64,000 bases of DNA, taken from Actinoplanes sichuanensis (GTDB taxonomy: Bacteria > Actinomycetota > Actinomycetes > Mycobacteriales > Micromonosporaceae). The translations under genes were made by a program, and so were the position numbers. Shown one piece after another: positions 8,057-16,304 of the stretch. Under the pieces are notes generated by a model. The model was not told where the DNA came from, did not search any database, and worked only from the letters and a program-made list of their open reading frames with translations. Each line of letters begins with the position of its first letter. The first letter of the stretch is position 1. The stretch is taken from assembly GCF_033097365.1 (NCBI RefSeq), contig NZ_AP028461.1:5332001-5396000 (forward strand), written 5' to 3'.

Positions 8057-9547
8057 TCACGGGCAGACACGAACCTCGGAACCCGAACCCGGGACCGAAG
8101 CCGGGGCCAGGACCGAAGCCGGGACCGGCACCGAAGCCGGAGCCGGCACCGAAGCCGGGACCGGCACCGAAGCCGGAGCCGGATTCGCGGGCGGCCAGTC
8201 AGCGGCCGGGCGGCCGAGGTAGAAGCCCTGGCCGAGCCGCACCCCGGTGTCGCGCAGCACCTCGATCTCGCCGGCGGTCTCCACGCCCTCGGCGACCACC
8301 GTCGTGCCCAGGGAGGCTGCGAACGCCGCCATCGCCGCGGTCAGCGCGCGGCGGGCCGGGTCCTCGTCGGCGTGGCCGACGATGCTGCGGTCGAGTTTGA
8401 TGATGTCTGGCCGCAGCGCCAGGATGTGCTGCATCGTCGCGTATCCGGCGCCCGCGTCGTCGACGGCGAGCCGCCCACCGCGCAGGCGGATCCGGTCGGC
8501 GATCTCGAGGAGGAGGCCGTAGTCGTTGACGACGGCGTGCTCGGTGATCTCGACGACGATCCGGGCCATGTCCGCGCCCAGGTCGTCGAGCATGGCCAGG
8601 AACCGGGGGTCGACCAGGGTGTCGGGGGCGACGTTGACCGACAGGTAGGCGTCGGTGGGCAGCTCCGGGAGCCGGGCCAGGGCCTTACCGACGGCGTGCA
8701 GTTCCAGGTCGGGGCCGAGACCGGTCTGCCAGGCCTCGTCGAACCAGACGTTCGGCGGGCGGTACGGCTCGGCCGTGAACCGGGACAGCGCCTCTGCCCC
8801 GACCGGCCGCCCGGTGTCCAGGTCGACGATCGGCTGGAGGACGATCCGCAGCGCGTCGTCGTCGGCCAGCAGCGCGGTGATCCCGGCCCGGAGTGCCTCG
8901 TGGCGTTCCCGATCGCGGCGCTTCTCCTCGGTCGCCTCGACCTCGACGGTGACGTCGGTGCTGAATCCGTGATAGCCGACGATCACACCCTTGCCGTCCC
9001 GGAGCGGGGTGGCGTTGCTGCGCAGGTGCCGGATCGTGTGGTCGGTGTGCCGGGCGCTGTCCGCCCACTCCGCGGTGCCGGTGGCGGTGTTCGCCCGTAC
9101 CGCCGAAAGGGCCTCGGTCAGCACCGCATCCAGGGGGCCGCCGACGACCTGGTCCGGGTCGAGGCCCAGCAGCGTGGTGACGCCGTTGCTGGAGTAGGTC
9201 ACCCGCAGGTCGGCGTCGGTGCGCCACACCCAGCCGGACACCGTCTGAACGGTGCTCTCGAAGGCCTGCACCGCGGCCCGGGCGACGGCCCGCATCCGCC
9301 GGTGCAGGTCGAGCAGCCGGATCAGGGCCAGGGTGATCACCGGGAGCCAGCAGATCGAGATGACCGAGAGCCATTCGTCGAGTTCGGCGGGCTCGCCGTC
9401 GACGATGACGTCCTCCCACTCCCACAGCGACAGCACGAGCGTGAGCAGCATGCTGACACCGAGGACGACGATGACTCCGGCGATCAGCCGGTGGGCGGGC
9501 TTCTCGATCTCGGGCGAGGCGACGGCAGGACGAGGGGGTTCCGACAC
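8057..9547 (-). CDS. membrane PAS-EAL cyclic-di-GMP phosphodiesterase
   Basis: 496 residues. Two TM helices (about 20-45 and 60-80) are followed by a PAS domain (about 95-200, with GWVWRTDADLRVTYSSNGV) and an EAL domain (about 215-455). The catalytic set looks complete: GAEALSRF (EAL), LSVNVAP, VEITEH, the loop-6 DDAGAGYA (Phe of DDFG replaced by Ala), IIKLD, AEGVET and GQGFYLGRP. An active c-di-GMP hydrolase is therefore likely. The C-terminal 40 residues are a PVPASV repeat. GTG start with no obvious ribosome site. Opposite activity to the cyclase at 48718. Confidence 0.87.
   Translation of the reverse strand: MSEPPRPAVASPEIEKPAHRLIAGVIVVLGVSMLLTLVLSLWEWEDVIVDGEPAELDEWLSVISICWLPVITLALIRLLDLHRRMRAVARAAVQAFESTVQTVSGWVWRTDADLRVTYSSNGVTTLLGLDPDQVVGGPLDAVLTEALSAVRANTATGTAEWADSARHTDHTIRHLRSNATPLRDGKGVIVGYHGFSTDVTVEVEATEEKRRDRERHEALRAGITALLADDDALRIVLQPIVDLDTGRPVGAEALSRFTAEPYRPPNVWFDEAWQTGLGPDLELHAVGKALARLPELPTDAYLSVNVAPDTLVDPRFLAMLDDLGADMARIVVEITEHAVVNDYGLLLEIADRIRLRGGRLAVDDAGAGYATMQHILALRPDIIKLDRSIVGHADEDPARRALTAAMAAFAASLGTTVVAEGVETAGEIEVLRDTGVRLGQGFYLGRPAADWPPANPAPASVPVPASVPAPASVPVPASVLAPASVPGSGSEVRVCP
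8094..8183. repeat. five tandem 18-base repeats inside the EAL gene
   Basis: Five 18-base units beginning ACCGAAGCCGG at 8094, 8112, 8130, 8148 and 8166. Units alternate between a GACC and a GCC(GG) variant, making a 36-base higher-order period. On the coding strand they encode six-residue units of the PVPASV / PAPASV type at the C-terminus of the phosphodiesterase. The repeat is likely variable in number between strains. Confidence 0.9.
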
Positions 9548-9600
9548 GGTTCACCGTTCGGCGGTGGCCCGTCGGCGTTGAGCATCGGGCCGGTGGCAGT

Positions 9601-10428
9601 TCAGGGGCAGCTGACGAAGAAGCCGTCCAGCGCCTCGGCGACCAGGTCGGGAGCGGTCATCGTGACGAAGTGGGACTGGCCCGGCCAGATCACCCGCCGC
9701 AAGCCGGGAATCACCTCGGCCAGGGCGTTCATCGTGGCGGGCATCGGCTCCCAGGTGTCGGCGCCCTGCATGAGCAGGGTCGGAACGGTGATCGTGGACC
9801 AGGTGGCCGGGGTCGTGGTGTCGTCGGTGAGGGCTTCCAGATCGTGCAGCCAGCCGACCGAGGAGGCCGGGTCGGGTCTGCGGTCGCCGGCCGCGGCGCG
9901 GAACGCGGCGACGACCGCCGGCGGCACCCGGGTCACCTCGTTGAGCACGTTGAACATCCCGGCCGCGTCGTCCGCGTCGAGGGCCGCACGGTAGCGGTCC
10001 AGCAGCGGTCTCACCCCGGAGCCGGCGGCGAACAGGGGTGGCTCGAACAGCGCCAGCGAGCGCAGCCGGGCCGGCTCGGCGGCCGCCACGTGCGGGGCGA
10101 GCGCGGCCGCCACATGCAGGGCGAGCATCGCGCCGTACGAACCACCGACCAGGTGGACCGGACGGCCGATCGTGTCGAGCACGGCGAGCACGTCGGCGAC
10201 CTCGTGCCGCAACGACTTGCGGCCGGGCGGGACATCGCTCGGATGGTAGCCCCGGCGGGCCGGCATCCACAGCTCGAACGATCCGGCCAGCCGCTCGGCC
10301 ACCGCCGACCACGAGTGCAGGCCGCCGCCGGAGCCGTGCAGCAGGACCACCGGATCGCCCGCGCCGGTCCGCCGCACCACCAGGCGGGTGCCGTCGGCGG
10401 ACTTGATCTCCAGGTCAGTGCTGGTCAT
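9601..10428 (-). CDS. alpha/beta hydrolase
   Basis: 275 residues. Oxyanion region VVLLHGSGGG, nucleophile elbow VGGSYGAMLA (Ser in GGSYG), an acidic residue near LLMQGADTWEPMP and catalytic His in WPGQSHFVTM form a complete triad. The frame is open to 10464, but ATG 10428 has GGAGAG six bases upstream and the sequence homologous to hydrolases begins there (MTSTDLEIKSADGTRLVV). The start lies inside the last codons of the upstream TetR gene (14-base overlap), so translation is probably coupled. Substrate unknown: an esterase, lactonase or epoxide hydrolase-like role are all possible. Confidence 0.85.
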   Translation of the reverse strand: MTSTDLEIKSADGTRLVVRRTGAGDPVVLLHGSGGGLHSWSAVAERLAGSFELWMPARRGYHPSDVPPGRKSLRHEVADVLAVLDTIGRPVHLVGGSYGAMLALHVAAALAPHVAAAEPARLRSLALFEPPLFAAGSGVRPLLDRYRAALDADDAAGMFNVLNEVTRVPPAVVAAFRAAAGDRRPDPASSVGWLHDLEALTDDTTTPATWSTITVPTLLMQGADTWEPMPATMNALAEVIPGLRRVIWPGQSHFVTMTAPDLVAEALDGFFVSCP

Positions 10429-10996
10429 CGTCTTCTCTCCAGTGTCGAAGGGCGGTGTGGACACCCGCGACGACCCGCTGCCACGACGCGTCGACGTCGC
10501 GTGGATGCCCGAAGCCGGCGGCGATCTCCAACGTCGCGAAGCCGTGCAGGGTGCTGCGCACGAACCGGATCGCGTCGGTCAGCGCGGGCTCGTCGAGTCG
10601 GTAGGCGCGCAGCGTGGCGTAACTGATCTCGATCATGCGGAGGTGCCCGCCCGAGGCGCGGCCCACCTCGGGCGGCAGTTGCAGCTGGGTCGCGGTGTAC
10701 TGCCCGGGATGGGCGACCGCGAACGCCCGATACGCGTCGGCGAACCCGGTCAGCGCCGCACGCCCCGACCGGCCGGCCACGGCGAGCCCGAGACGGTCGG
10801 CGAACGTGGCCGCGGCCCGCACCGCGACCTGCTGCACCAGCGCCTCCCGGCTGCGGACATGCCCGTAGAGGCTGGCGTCGGCGACCCCGAACCGACGGGC
10901 GACGGCGGCCACGGTGAGCCGCTCCAGCCCGAGCTCGTCGGCCAGCTCGGCGGCGGCCGCCGCGACGCGCTCGGTCGTCAGACCCTGTCGTGGCAT
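10415..10996 (-). CDS. TetR-family transcriptional regulator (WHG-type C-terminus)
   Basis: 193 residues. The HTH is seen in VAAAAAELADELGLERLTVAAVARRFGVADASLYGHVRSREALV at residues 10-55. The C-terminal half, with DAYRAFAVAHPGQYTATQ and FVRSTLHGFATLEIAAGFG, matches the WHG/TetR_C_33 type. It overlaps the downstream hydrolase by 14 bases and probably controls its own operon through the CCCTAGG site just upstream. The ATG is preceded by GAGGTTGGG. Confidence 0.88.
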   Translation of the reverse strand: MPRQGLTTERVAAAAAELADELGLERLTVAAVARRFGVADASLYGHVRSREALVQQVAVRAAATFADRLGLAVAGRSGRAALTGFADAYRAFAVAHPGQYTATQLQLPPEVGRASGGHLRMIEISYATLRAYRLDEPALTDAIRFVRSTLHGFATLEIAAGFGHPRDVDASWQRVVAGVHTALRHWREDDDQH

Positions 10997-11021
10997 CCCA
11001 ACCTCGAACCCCTCGATTAAA

Positions 11022-11037
11022 CCCTAGGGGCCCTAGG
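11022..11037. promoter_or_regulatory. CCCTAGG double box, candidate TetR operator
   Basis: The sequence CCCTAGGGGCCCTAGG contains two copies of CCCTAGG nine bases apart and is nearly palindromic. It lies 26-41 bases upstream of the TetR start, overlapping the stop codon of the upstream IclR gene. Position and symmetry suggest an autoregulatory operator. Confidence 0.45.
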
Positions 11038-11794
11038 ATAGCGGATGCGAGTGGAGCGCTCGTGAGATGGCTCGGGCGCTCGACCGCACCAGTGGGGACA
11101 GGGCGTGCGGCGAGACCGTGCCGTATCGCACGACCAGAGACAGCGCCGCGACCACCGCGCCCTGCGGATCGCGGATCGGGGCGCCGACGGACAGCGCGTC
11201 CTCGGTGACCTGGCGATCGCTGACCGAGAAGCCGTTGGTCCGCACGTCGGCCAGCATCCGGCGCAGCGCGGCCGGGTCGGTGACGGTGTACGGCGTGAAC
11301 CGCTCGATGGGCGCGCCGATCACCTCCTCCTGCAGCGCCTGCGGCGCGTGGGCGAGCAGCACGAGGCCGACTCCGGTGGCGGACAGCGCGAACCGGCCGC
11401 CGACCCGGGTGTGCACCGGCACCGCGCGGCGGCCGGCGATCCGTTCGACGAACACCACTTCGGCGCCCTCGCGGACCGCCAACTGGACGTTCTCGTGGGT
11501 GACCTGGGACAGGTCCTCCAGGTAGGGCAGCGCCCGTTCGCGCAGGCCGAGACCGCGCGGAGCCAGCGAGCCGACCTCCCACAGGCGCAGGCCGACGCTG
11601 TACCGGCCGCCGGGATCGCGTTCCAGGGCGCCCCACGACACCAGCTCCCCGGCCAGCCGGTGCACGGTGGACAGCGGCAGCCCGGCGCGGCGGGCCAGGT
11701 CGGTGAGGGTGAGCGTGGTGTGCCGCGGGCCGAACGCCTCCAGGATCAGCAGGGCCCGCCCGAGCACGGGACCGGTCGCGGCGCGCTTCACCAT
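11033..11794 (-). CDS. IclR-family transcriptional regulator
   Basis: 253 residues. N-terminal winged HTH: LGRALLILEAFGPRHTTLTLTDLARRAGLPLSTVHRLAGEL, then wing YSVGLRLWEVG. The effector-binding GAF-like domain covers residues about 75-250, with QLAVREGAEVVFVERI and the C-terminal AIRDPQGAVVAALSL-like segment. IclR proteins often control aromatic catabolism, and this gene is divergent from the vanillate-type Rieske operon at 11864. The ribosome site GAAGGAG overlaps an inverted repeat, suggesting autorepression. Confidence 0.92.
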   Translation of the reverse strand: MVKRAATGPVLGRALLILEAFGPRHTTLTLTDLARRAGLPLSTVHRLAGELVSWGALERDPGGRYSVGLRLWEVGSLAPRGLGLRERALPYLEDLSQVTHENVQLAVREGAEVVFVERIAGRRAVPVHTRVGGRFALSATGVGLVLLAHAPQALQEEVIGAPIERFTPYTVTDPAALRRMLADVRTNGFSVSDRQVTEDALSVGAPIRDPQGAVVAALSLVVRYGTVSPHALSPLVRSSARAISRALHSHPLS

Positions 11795-11805
11795 CGCCGG
11801 GCTCC

Positions 11806-11820
11806 TTCCGAATGTCGGAA
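11806..11820. promoter_or_regulatory. TTCCG-N5-CGGAA inverted repeat, candidate IclR operator
   Basis: Perfect 5-base arms TTCCG and CGGAA with a 5-base spacer sit 12 bases upstream of the IclR start and 44 bases upstream of the Rieske oxygenase start. This is the expected place for a site that controls both divergent units. Confidence 0.5.
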
Positions 11821-11850
11821 ACCCAGGATGACCCGTTGCGACTCAGGTCA

Positions 11851-11856
11851 CAAACT
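11851..11856 (+). promoter_or_regulatory. -10-like element, leaderless start of the Rieske operon
   Basis: CAAACT (one mismatch from TANNNT) ends 7 bases before ATG 11864, and no Shine-Dalgarno is visible. Weaker than the other leaderless-type sites in the window. Confidence 0.3.
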
Positions 11857-11863
11857 GCCGGGT

Positions 11864-12898
11864 ATGACGACGGCATTCGTTCAGGACCAGTGGTACGTGG
11901 CGGCCTACACCCGTGAGGTGAGCCGGGAGCTCTTCTCCCGTACCGTATGTGGTGAATCGATCTTGTTCTGGCGCACCGGCGACGGTGCCGTGACCGCCAT
12001 GTCGGACCGGTGTGTGCATCGCCGTTTCCCGCTCTCGGAGAAGCCCAGCCACCTGGTCGGTGACACCGTGGTCTGCGGATATCACGGCTTCACCTATGGC
12101 GCCGACGGCGTGTGCGTGGCGGTGCCCGGGCAGACGCGGGTGCCGCGGACCGCGCGGCTGCGTACCTACCCGGTCGTCGAGCAGGACTCGTTCGTGTGGG
12201 TGTTCATCGGCGACCCGGAACTGGCCGCGACCACCCGCATCCCGCGGGCGCCGTGGCTCGACCTGCCCGGCTGGACCGTCGTCTCCGGCATGGAACCGCT
12301 CGCCGCCCGGGCCAGTCTGCTGGTCGACAACCTGCTCGACCTGTCGCACGAGACGTACCTGCACGGCGGCTACATCGGCACGCCCGAGGTCGCCGAGACG
12401 CCGATCACCACCGAGGTCGACGAGGAGGCGGGCATCGTCTACGTGTCACGGCACATGGCCGACGCCGCCTGCCCGCCGTTCTACGCCAACTCGACCGGCA
12501 TCACCGGACGGATCACCCGCTGGCAGGACATCGAATACACACCACCCTGCCTGTACCTGCTGCACAGCCGGATCGCGCCGGCCGGTGTCCTGCCCAACGC
12601 CGACGGCAGTGACCCGGACGCGTTCCACGTCGAGGTGGTCTACGCGATCACGCCGGAGACCGAGAGCTCCACCCACGACTTCTGGGCGGTGGCCCGCGAC
12701 TTCGCCCTCGACGACCAGGAGGTCAGCGACTATCTCGCGGAGAGCAACCGGACCGTCGTGCTCCAGGACGTCACCGCGCTCGACACCCTGGAGCGGGTGA
12801 TCAGCGGCGAACCCGACGGCTACCAGGAACTCTCCATCAACATCGACACCGGCGGCCTGGCCGCGCGTCGCATGCTGGCCCGGATGCGCGACAAGTGA
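11864..12898 (+). CDS. vanA: vanillate O-demethylase-type Rieske oxygenase subunit
   Basis: 344 residues, the VanA length. The frame is open far upstream through antisense of IclR, but homology begins at MTTAFVQDQWYVAAYTREV. The Rieske [2Fe-2S] ligands are in DRCVHRRFPLSE (Cys50, His52) and VVCGYHGFTYG (Cys71, His74). The mononuclear iron site is DNLLDLSHETYLHGG (two His near 162 and 167). With the reductase at 13095 it would hydroxylate and demethylate a methoxy-aromatic such as vanillate; related enzymes act on other aryl ethers. Transcription is divergent from IclR, the likely regulator. Its stop overlaps the next gene by GTGA. Confidence 0.85.
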   Translation: MTTAFVQDQWYVAAYTREVSRELFSRTVCGESILFWRTGDGAVTAMSDRCVHRRFPLSEKPSHLVGDTVVCGYHGFTYGADGVCVAVPGQTRVPRTARLRTYPVVEQDSFVWVFIGDPELAATTRIPRAPWLDLPGWTVVSGMEPLAARASLLVDNLLDLSHETYLHGGYIGTPEVAETPITTEVDEEAGIVYVSRHMADAACPPFYANSTGITGRITRWQDIEYTPPCLYLLHSRIAPAGVLPNADGSDPDAFHVEVVYAITPETESSTHDFWAVARDFALDDQEVSDYLAESNRTVVLQDVTALDTLERVISGEPDGYQELSINIDTGGLAARRMLARMRDK

Positions 12899-13098
12899 CC
12901 GGCGCGATGCTCCAGATCACCTGGCTGCCCGGCGACGACCGGCTGCGCGGCCGCTGCCACTGCGGGGTACAGGCCGAGGCCGACGAGCCGGTCGCGATGT
13001 GGGAATGGCTGCTCGCCCATCCCGACCATCCGGCCGGAGGCCCCGCGACGCCCGATCCGGCTGCGATCCTGCCGCGACCCCCGGCGCATTTCGTATGA
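12895..13098 (+). CDS. small Cys-His-Cys protein between oxygenase and reductase, unknown function
   Basis: 67 residues. It starts at a GTG overlapping the oxygenase stop (GTGA) and ends in a TGA overlapping the reductase start (ATGA), so it is translationally coupled on both sides and unlikely to be spurious; an ATG at 12907 is an alternative start. Features: RGRCHCGVQAEADEP, with a C-x-C pair that could bind metal, then a Trp-rich helix MWEWLLAHPDHP and a Pro-rich tail. I do not recognise a named family. A role in metal or cofactor delivery to the oxygenase, or in substrate handling, is speculation from position only. Confidence 0.65.
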   Translation: MTGAMLQITWLPGDDRLRGRCHCGVQAEADEPVAMWEWLLAHPDHPAGGPATPDPAAILPRPPAHFV

Positions 13099-14000
13099 AT
13101 ACGGTACGGGTCACCCGCATCACCGTCGTCGCAAAAGGCGTCGTCGCGCTGGAGTTGCGAAGCGCGGACCACCGTCCGTTGCCCACCTGGACACCCGGCG
13201 CCCACATCGACGTCCACCTGGGTCCCGGGCTGACCAGGCAGTACTCGCTGTGCGGCGACCCGGCCGACAGTGCCGTGTGGCGGATCGCGGTGCGTCGCCA
13301 GGAGAACGGGCGCGGCGGCTCCCGGCACGTCCACGACAACCTGTCCGAGCAGGACCTGATCGAGGTCGGCGAGCCCCGCAACCACTTCCCGCTCCAGCCC
13401 GCACCCCGCTACCTGTTCCTGGCCGGCGGCATCGGCATCACCCCGATCCGGCCGATGCTGACCGCCGCCACCGCACCCTGGGAACTCCACTACGCCGGCC
13501 GGACCACGCCGGCCATGCCGTTCCACGACGAGCTGGCCGCCGACCCCCGGGTGACCCTCTACCCGAACGGCCGTTTCGACCTGGACGCCCTGCTCGACCG
13601 TCACCCACCGGGCACCCGGGTCTACTGCTGCGGGCCGTCCGGCATGCTCCAGGCGGTCGAGCAGGCCTGCGCACGCCGGCCGGACCACCCCCTCCACCTC
13701 GAACGGTTCACCGCCGCACCGGCCGGTCGGTCGGAGGCGTTCGAGGTGGAACTGGCCCGCACCGGCCGCACCCTGCGCGTACCGGCCGACCGGTCGATCC
13801 TCGAAGTGGTCGAGGCGGCCGGGGTCCCGATCCTCTCCTCCTGCCGGGAGGGCACCTGCGGAACCTGCGAGACCGCAGTCCTCGCCGGCACCGTCGACCA
13901 CCGTGACACCCTGCTGACCCCGGCCGAGCAGGCGGCCGACGACACCCTGTTCCCATGTGTCTCCCGCTCCCTCGGTCCCCGGCTGGTCCTCGACCTGTGA
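13095..14000 (+). CDS. vanB: vanillate O-demethylase-type ferredoxin reductase subunit
   Basis: 301 residues. FNR-like FAD/FMN-binding barrel (RQYSLCGDP), NAD-binding domain (FLAGGIGITPIRPML, YCCGPSGML) and a C-terminal plant-type [2Fe-2S] domain with SCREGTCGTCETAVLAG and a final Cys in LFPCVSRS. This domain order (reductase then ferredoxin) is that of class IA oxygenase reductases such as VanB and phthalate dioxygenase reductase. It passes electrons from NAD(P)H to the Rieske oxygenase encoded upstream. The ATG at 13095 overlaps the stop of the small gene. Confidence 0.88.
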   Translation: MNTVRVTRITVVAKGVVALELRSADHRPLPTWTPGAHIDVHLGPGLTRQYSLCGDPADSAVWRIAVRRQENGRGGSRHVHDNLSEQDLIEVGEPRNHFPLQPAPRYLFLAGGIGITPIRPMLTAATAPWELHYAGRTTPAMPFHDELAADPRVTLYPNGRFDLDALLDRHPPGTRVYCCGPSGMLQAVEQACARRPDHPLHLERFTAAPAGRSEAFEVELARTGRTLRVPADRSILEVVEAAGVPILSSCREGTCGTCETAVLAGTVDHRDTLLTPAEQAADDTLFPCVSRSLGPRLVLDL

Positions 14001-14017
14001 GCCGTGCGGCCGTTGGC

Positions 14018-14023
14018 TAAGTT
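14018..14023 (+). promoter_or_regulatory. -10 element of a leaderless promoter (methyltransferase)
   Basis: TAAGTT fits TANNNT and ends 7 bases before ATG 14031. There is no ribosome binding site. It lies only 18 bases after the vanB stop, so the methyltransferase may have its own promoter. Confidence 0.5.
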
Positions 14024-14030
14024 GTCGATC

Positions 14031-14840
14031 ATGACGGCATTCGACGAGTACGAACGTGAGCTCTGGGCGGGGCGGGCGGAGGCGTTTCTGCGAAGCTCCG
14101 CCGCTCTCTGCGCACATCCAGCCGGGGACCTGCTGGACGCCGCATCGGTCGGACGCGGGGATCGGTTGCTCGACGTCGGGACCGGCACCGGCACCGTCGC
14201 CGGGCTGGGCCACGACCGGGGCGCCGAGGTCACCGGAGTCGACGCCGAACCCGGCATGATCGAGGTGGCGCGGCAGCGGGTCCCCGGCGTGGAGTTCCGG
14301 CACGCGCTGCTGCCCCGGCTGCCGTTCGCGGACGGTGAGTTCGACGCGGCGGTGGGCAACTTCGTCGTCAACCACGTCGGCGATCCGGTGGCCGCCGTCC
14401 GCGAACTGGCCCGGGTCGTCCGCCCTGGCGGGCGGGTCGCGGTCACCATCTGGCCGTATCCCCCGCCGCCCGCACAGCAGCTCTGGGCCACCATCTTCGA
14501 GGCCGCCGGCGTCGAACGCCCGGCCGACCTGCCCCGGGTGGCTCCCGACCGGGACTTCCCACGCACCGCGGACGGTCTCACCGACCTGCTCGGGCGGGCC
14601 GGTCTGACCGAACCCGGCTGCGACACCATCACCTGGGACCACCGGACCGACCCGGAGACCTGGTGGAACGGCCCGGCCGGCGGTATCGGCTCACACGGCG
14701 CGATCCTGCGCCGCCAGACCCCGGCCACGGTCGAGCGAGTCCGGGCCGAGTTCGACCGGCACACCGCGCCCTATCGCGAGGCGGACGGCCTGCTCACCCT
14801 GCCGACCGCCGCGTTACTCGGAGTCGGCGTCGTCGGCTGA
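14031..14840 (+). CDS. class I SAM-dependent methyltransferase
   Basis: 269 residues. Motif I LLDVGTGTGTVAG, acidic end of strand 2 in GVDAEPGMIEVARQ, motif IV-like FDAAVGNFVVNHV and post-motif region ARVVRPGGRVAVTIW define a Methyltransf_11/UbiE-like fold. The last third is a variable substrate-binding region, so the substrate cannot be named. It lies 30 bases after vanB, which would fit an aromatic O-methylation role, but a separate leaderless-type promoter argues against a simple operon. The 3' end overlaps the convergent gene by 27 bases. Confidence 0.82.
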   Translation: MTAFDEYERELWAGRAEAFLRSSAALCAHPAGDLLDAASVGRGDRLLDVGTGTGTVAGLGHDRGAEVTGVDAEPGMIEVARQRVPGVEFRHALLPRLPFADGEFDAAVGNFVVNHVGDPVAAVRELARVVRPGGRVAVTIWPYPPPPAQQLWATIFEAAGVERPADLPRVAPDRDFPRTADGLTDLLGRAGLTEPGCDTITWDHRTDPETWWNGPAGGIGSHGAILRRQTPATVERVRAEFDRHTAPYREADGLLTLPTAALLGVGVVG

Positions 14841-16238
14841 CTCGCACAGCGCGGCGTAGACCTGCTCCCACGGCAGCGCCGGGTTGGCGGCGGCGTATCG
14901 GGCCAGGTCAGGGTCGTCGAGCAGGGCGAGAAGACGGTCGACGGGCAGGTACCGGCTGCAGGCCGCCCACTGCGCCACACACCGGTGCGGGTCGGCGGTG
15001 AGACGGTCGACGACCGTCGGGTCGACCTCGGGGTCGAGGGTGGCCAGCAGGCGCAGGTGCGGGTCGGGATCGTCGGCGAAGCGGGCCAGCCCGGCCGCCG
15101 GGAACCGCGGACGCGACAGCAGAGCGGACTGACCGGAATCGGCCAGATACGTGGCCAGGAGCAGGCCGGCCGGAGCATCGACCTGATGCAGCGCCACGTT
15201 CTCCCGTACCTCCGCATCGGGGTCTTCGGCAAGAACCGTGACCAGATCGGCGGGCAACTGCCGGGATCGCGCCGCCCACCGCCGCAGCCGTGGGTTTTCC
15301 GACCGCGCCCATCGCGCGGCCTCGCCCGGGTCGAGGTCGGCCGCGCGGGCCAGGATGTCCCGTTCCTTTTCGGTCAGGTACGCGTGAGTGGCGACCGCCG
15401 TCCGCACCTGTTCGGCGGGGTCCGCGCCGAGGCGTTCGATCTGGCCGGCGGTGAGGTCGCCGCGGCGCGCGATCTCGGCCCGGACCTCGATGTCGGTGTG
15501 ACCGGACAGTTTCTGGACCATATCCGCCGGTAGGGTCCGGTTCCGGGCCATGCACCGCACCGCTTCGAGATCGCCGGCGGCGGCGACCTGCTCGGCCAGG
15601 GCACGGGACAGCCGTTGCTGTCCGAGCATCCACCACAGGCCGTGGGTGTGATGGGGCGGCAGGTCGGCCGGTTCGGCCGGCCGGCCGGAGGCGAGGAGCT
15701 TCTCGACCGCGGTCGCCGAGACCTCCGGATCCGGGTCGGCCGCGAGCATCTGCAGATCGGCCCAGCAGGCGTAACCGGCGGCATGCACGCGGGCCCGCCG
15801 ATCCGGATGGCGGACGGCGACCCGGACCCGCCGCATGCCGTCGGTGAACAGGAAATCGTCGAGCAACTCGCTGATCGTGAAGAAGGCGCTCCAGGGCTCC
15901 GGCGTGTCGAACACGTCGGACAGCAGCCGGGTGAGGGCCTCGTCGGGCAGCGGGGGCTGCCGCACCGTCTCGAGGAACCCGGACCGCACCGACCATTCCG
16001 GGTCGTCCAGGAGCCGGTCGCGGATCGCCGGATCCATCGGCTGGTAGCGGACGAAGACACCCCGGACCGTCGCCGACGGGTGCGCGGCCAACTGTTCCTG
16101 CACATCGAGGGTGAGGTCGTCGCGGGTGACCAGCCCGACGGCGACCGGCACCGGCCAACGACGCAGCAGTCGTCGCCGCATGTCGTCCGGCAGCGCCGGG
16201 TTCTCCGCCATTCCGCTCAGCACGAGATCCGTCTGCAC
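14814..16238 (-). CDS. helical-repeat protein, leucine-rich-variant (LRV)-like
   Basis: 474 residues without TM segment or signal peptide. About 15 repeats of 20-24 residues follow the pattern LPADMVQKLSGHTDIEVRAEIARRGDL..., that is (L/P)...L..D.d..VR..vA.h. This pattern is that of LRV or HEAT-like repeats, which build a curved helical scaffold for protein binding. Similar proteins are common and multi-copy in actinomycetes and have no assigned role. The GTG start has a TACGAT hexamer 7 bases upstream and no ribosome site. Confidence 0.75.
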   Translation of the reverse strand: MQTDLVLSGMAENPALPDDMRRRLLRRWPVPVAVGLVTRDDLTLDVQEQLAAHPSATVRGVFVRYQPMDPAIRDRLLDDPEWSVRSGFLETVRQPPLPDEALTRLLSDVFDTPEPWSAFFTISELLDDFLFTDGMRRVRVAVRHPDRRARVHAAGYACWADLQMLAADPDPEVSATAVEKLLASGRPAEPADLPPHHTHGLWWMLGQQRLSRALAEQVAAAGDLEAVRCMARNRTLPADMVQKLSGHTDIEVRAEIARRGDLTAGQIERLGADPAEQVRTAVATHAYLTEKERDILARAADLDPGEAARWARSENPRLRRWAARSRQLPADLVTVLAEDPDAEVRENVALHQVDAPAGLLLATYLADSGQSALLSRPRFPAAGLARFADDPDPHLRLLATLDPEVDPTVVDRLTADPHRCVAQWAACSRYLPVDRLLALLDDPDLARYAAANPALPWEQVYAALCESADDADSE

Positions 16239-16245
16239 GGAGGCG

Positions 16246-16251
16246 ATCGTA
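16246..16251 (-). promoter_or_regulatory. -10 element of a leaderless promoter (LRV-like gene)
   Basis: On the minus strand TACGAT (TANNNT) ends 7 bases before the GTG at 16238, with no purine-rich site between. Confidence 0.5.
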
Positions 16252-16304
16252 GGCCCCGCTGCCCGAACGCGGTCACCGACTGTGGTTGTCGATGTGGGTC
16301 AGAC

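Noticed and set aside
8094..8183. Possible CRISPR array
   Set aside because: Units are 18 bases and contiguous without unique spacers, and they encode a protein tail.
11105..11863. Upstream extension of the Rieske oxygenase frame
   Set aside because: Antisense of IclR; the conserved start MTTAFVQDQW begins at 11864.
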